The notes under the pieces are model-generated. The model saw only the letters and a list, made by a program, of their open reading frames with translations, was not told where the DNA came from and did no database searches. DNA of 64,000 bases from Paenibacillus sp. Soil787 (GTDB lineage Bacteria; Bacillota; Bacilli; Paenibacillales; NBRC-103111): positions 147,778 to 211,777 of the forward strand of contig NZ_LMSP01000023.1 of assembly GCF_001429545.1 (NCBI RefSeq). The letters run 5' to 3'. Made by a program: the position numbers and the translations under genes. How positions within the stretch are numbered: the first letter of the stretch is position 1; the number at the start of each line of letters is the position of its first letter. This document shows, in pieces, positions 62,312 to 64,000 of this stretch.

Positions 62312-62362
62312 CGATATCTAGTTGATAGATTCAAATTTATATCAATATATTGTGTTTGTCAA
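62312..62362 (-). promoter_or_regulatory. nrdIEF promoter with paired NrdR boxes
   Basis: On the minus strand TTGACA (62362-62357) and TAAATT (62339-62334) are 17 bp apart. The perfect core CAATATATTG (62343-62352) fills the spacer, and CGATATCTAG (62312-62321), matching 8 of 10, follows with centres exactly 31 bp apart, three helical turns, the known NrdR spacing. NrdR with dATP would block the polymerase here. A rightward frame over this region (62291-62689) looks spurious. Confidence 0.8.
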
Positions 62363-62607
62363 CGAGTAAAATGGCTCATTTTGACTATCAAAATACGTAA
62401 ACCTAGACAGGACGTGGCTCGGAAGGCTTTGAAAATATTTTTTCAATTTCGACTTGAAATTTTCGAATTTGTCGAAACTAAGAGTAGGGCTTTGAGCTCA
62501 CTAGATATAGATCCATCTCATCCCAAATATAGGCTCATTAAGCCGTCCCAGAGTCCGTCTAAGGTCGTTAATAGCGAAGATGCCACATTCCTATCCAGAA
62601 ACAAAAA

Positions 62608-62646
62608 AAGCTATTCACACGCACACGAGGGTGCCGTGAATAGCTT
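62608..62646 (-). terminator. Terminator of serC
   Basis: AAGCTATTCAC/GTGAATAGCTT with an inner GCAC/GTGC hairpin, then leftward T7. The remaining gap 62363-62607 has no supported gene. Confidence 0.85.
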
Positions 62647-62657
62647 GATCTTATTTT

Positions 62658-63746
62658 TTAACCGTTGCGTTTTTGGAAATCCGTCATAAACTCAGCGAGC
62701 GCTTTGCAGGAAGCATAAGGAACAGCATTATACGTAGATGCTCTCAAACCGCCTACACTGCGATGACCCTTCAACCCAACAAATCCGTTCTGCTCGGTTT
62801 CCTTGATGAACTTCTTCTCCAACTCTTCATCCTGCAATCGGAACGTGATGTTCATCGCGGAACGACTGCCCGCTTCAACAGGTCCACGGTAGAAACCACC
62901 GCTTTGGTCGATTGCGCTATAAATTAAGCCCGATTTCTCAAGGTTATTTTTCTCGATGACAGCTAGTCCACCTTGTTCCTGAATCCATTTCAATACTAGG
63001 TTCATCATGTAGATGGAATAAACGGGTGGTGTATTATACAGGGAATTGTTTTTGCTATGGATTTCGTAGCGAAGCATAGTTGGAATCGTTTTAGGCAGAT
63101 CTTGTAATAAATCTTCCTTAACAATAACCACCGTTACACCAGAAGGACCTAGATTCTTTTGCGCTCCTGCATAGATCATGCCGAATTTCGAAACATCAAC
63201 AGGACGGCTCAAGATATCGCTGGACATGTCCCCGATTAAAGGCACATTCCCTGTATCCGGAAAGCTCTGGAACTGAGCGCCTTCTATCGTTTCGTTCGAA
63301 GTCAGATGCAGATAAGCGGAATCCGGATGAATGTTGATTTCACTCAAGTCCGGAATTTTCATAAATTTCTGTTCTTTCGAGCTTGCTGCGATAGCAACTT
63401 CTCCGAACAAGCCTGCTTCTTGTACAGCTTTCTCTGCCCATGCACCAGTAAGTACATAGCTGCCTACTTTACCTGGCTTTAGAAAATTAAGCGGAATCAT
63501 GGCGAATTGTGTACTCGCACCACCTTGCAGAAACTGCACTTGGTACCCGTCAGGAATGCTAAAAATTTGTTTCAACAATTGCTGTGTTTCATTATGTACC
63601 TGCTCAAACTCCGCGCTGCGGTGAGAGATTTCCATAATGGACATGCCGATGCCTTTAAATTCGACAAGCTCCTCTTGTGCTTTCTGCAGTACTTCGAGCG
63701 GTAATGCCGCAGGCCCTGCGTTAAAATTATAGGCCCTATTTCCCAT
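62658..63746 (-). CDS. serC: Phosphoserine aminotransferase
   Basis: A 362-residue PLP enzyme of serine synthesis that converts 3-phosphohydroxypyruvate and glutamate to phosphoserine. RAYNFNAGPAALPLEVLQKA at the start, GGASTQFAMIPLNFL, and FGMIYAGAQKNLGPSGVTVV with the PLP-binding Lys. The end has GHRSVGGLRASTYNAVPY. I start at ATG 63746 after AAAGGTG; the upstream GTG is part of that site. Confidence 0.95.
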   Translation of the reverse strand: MGNRAYNFNAGPAALPLEVLQKAQEELVEFKGIGMSIMEISHRSAEFEQVHNETQQLLKQIFSIPDGYQVQFLQGGASTQFAMIPLNFLKPGKVGSYVLTGAWAEKAVQEAGLFGEVAIAASSKEQKFMKIPDLSEINIHPDSAYLHLTSNETIEGAQFQSFPDTGNVPLIGDMSSDILSRPVDVSKFGMIYAGAQKNLGPSGVTVVIVKEDLLQDLPKTIPTMLRYEIHSKNNSLYNTPPVYSIYMMNLVLKWIQEQGGLAVIEKNNLEKSGLIYSAIDQSGGFYRGPVEAGSRSAMNITFRLQDEELEKKFIKETEQNGFVGLKGHRSVGGLRASTYNAVPYASCKALAEFMTDFQKRNG

Positions 63747-63888
63747 GAATGACCACACCTTTGCTTTTTTGTATTATCGCTATGATAGCAATATTCTCTT
63801 CATGCATCAAGTAAAACCTCAGTTGGCAATGCTATGAGAAGTACGAATATGTGAACAGATTTAGATACAAAAGGAGCTTAATTTACTT

Positions 63889-64000
63889 ATGACATTGCTT
63901 GATACAACAGGAGAAAGTTCTACAGACGCTGTAAATTCTGAAAACTTCAACACTTCAAAATCCACGAAAGCATCAATCTTTACAAACTCTGACACCTCAA
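63889..64000 (+). CDS. Start of an unidentified gene, cut by the right edge
   Basis: AAAGGAG lies 12 nt before ATG. The first 37 codons give a Ser/Thr/Asn-rich segment (MTLLDTTGESSTDAVNSENF and on), with no signal peptide or motif. Divergent from serC. The family cannot be judged. Confidence 0.5.
   Translation, partial: MTLLDTTGESSTDAVNSENFNTSKSTKASIFTNSDTS

Noticed and set aside
62291..62689. Rightward 132-residue frame between nrdI and serC
   Set aside because: It crosses the nrd promoter, NrdR boxes and the serC terminator, and its product has no motif.
1..64000. Insertion sequences, prophage, rRNA or tRNA genes
   Set aside because: No transposase, integrase, phage structural motif, rRNA segment or cloverleaf-like sequence was recognised on either strand.

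Overview
The window looks like chromosome from a Paenibacillus-like, spore-forming Bacillales bacterium. The signs are the sporulation genes (yhbH, spoVR, prkA), two AbrB-type regulators, Gram-positive lipoproteins, a YesMN-type two-component system beside a sugar ABC transporter, a class Ib nrdIEF operon, an AraM/EgsA-type dehydrogenase and strong AGGAGG ribosome sites. I see no rRNA, tRNA, insertion sequence, prophage or CRISPR array.

Layout. 1-5 kb: a cut-off sugar-binding protein, yhbH (broken) and spoVR, and a Uma2 nuclease. 5.3-11.4 kb: a leftward operon for nucleoside import (nupNOPQ-like), a sulfite-oxidase-like protein and a nucleoside phosphorylase. 11.6-15.4 kb: a secreted protein, a dense block of intergenic repeats, and a phosphodiester glycosidase. 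15.5-19.2 kb: a leftward NAD salvage and synthesis cluster (Nudix/NrtR-like regulator, pncA, nadE, pncB). 19.3-30 kb: small membrane and exported proteins, a 1251-residue hybrid kinase, TrhO, a hemerythrin and a chemoreceptor. 30.4-33.8 kb: a rightward operon of circularly permuted ATP-grasp, alpha-E and transglutaminase proteins, a predicted peptide-ligating and peptide-processing system, with a long structured leader. 34-41.5 kb: AbrB, remnants of redox genes, a glycosyltransferase, a coat-like protein and prkA. 42-46.5 kb: EgsA, DUF2161, a thioredoxin-reductase-like flavoprotein and an MFS transporter. 46.6-55 kb: a sugar ABC transporter, its divergent YesMN-type regulators and a second phosphodiester glycosidase. 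55-64 kb: AbrB, TrmL, an OmpR-type regulator, a hydrolase remnant, nrdIEF under NrdR boxes, serC and the start of one more gene.

Two things stand out beyond the gene list. First, the intergenic DNA is rich in dyad repeats. Several families differ in sequence but share geometry: 6-bp arms with a 5-nt loop repeated about every 52 bp, arrays of about 115 bp, and two two-copy elements made of consecutive hairpins, one with a compensatory base change between copies. Second, several genes are broken by internal deletions or frameshifts: yhbH loses its VWA metal-binding motif, a peroxiredoxin/thioredoxin reductase/glutaredoxin cluster is reduced to tails, a hypothetical gene is frameshifted, and a glycoside hydrolase fragment is joined to an SGNH hydrolase fragment. 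Real decay and assembly error cannot be told apart from the sequence alone.

Names rest on motif recognition; no database search was run.
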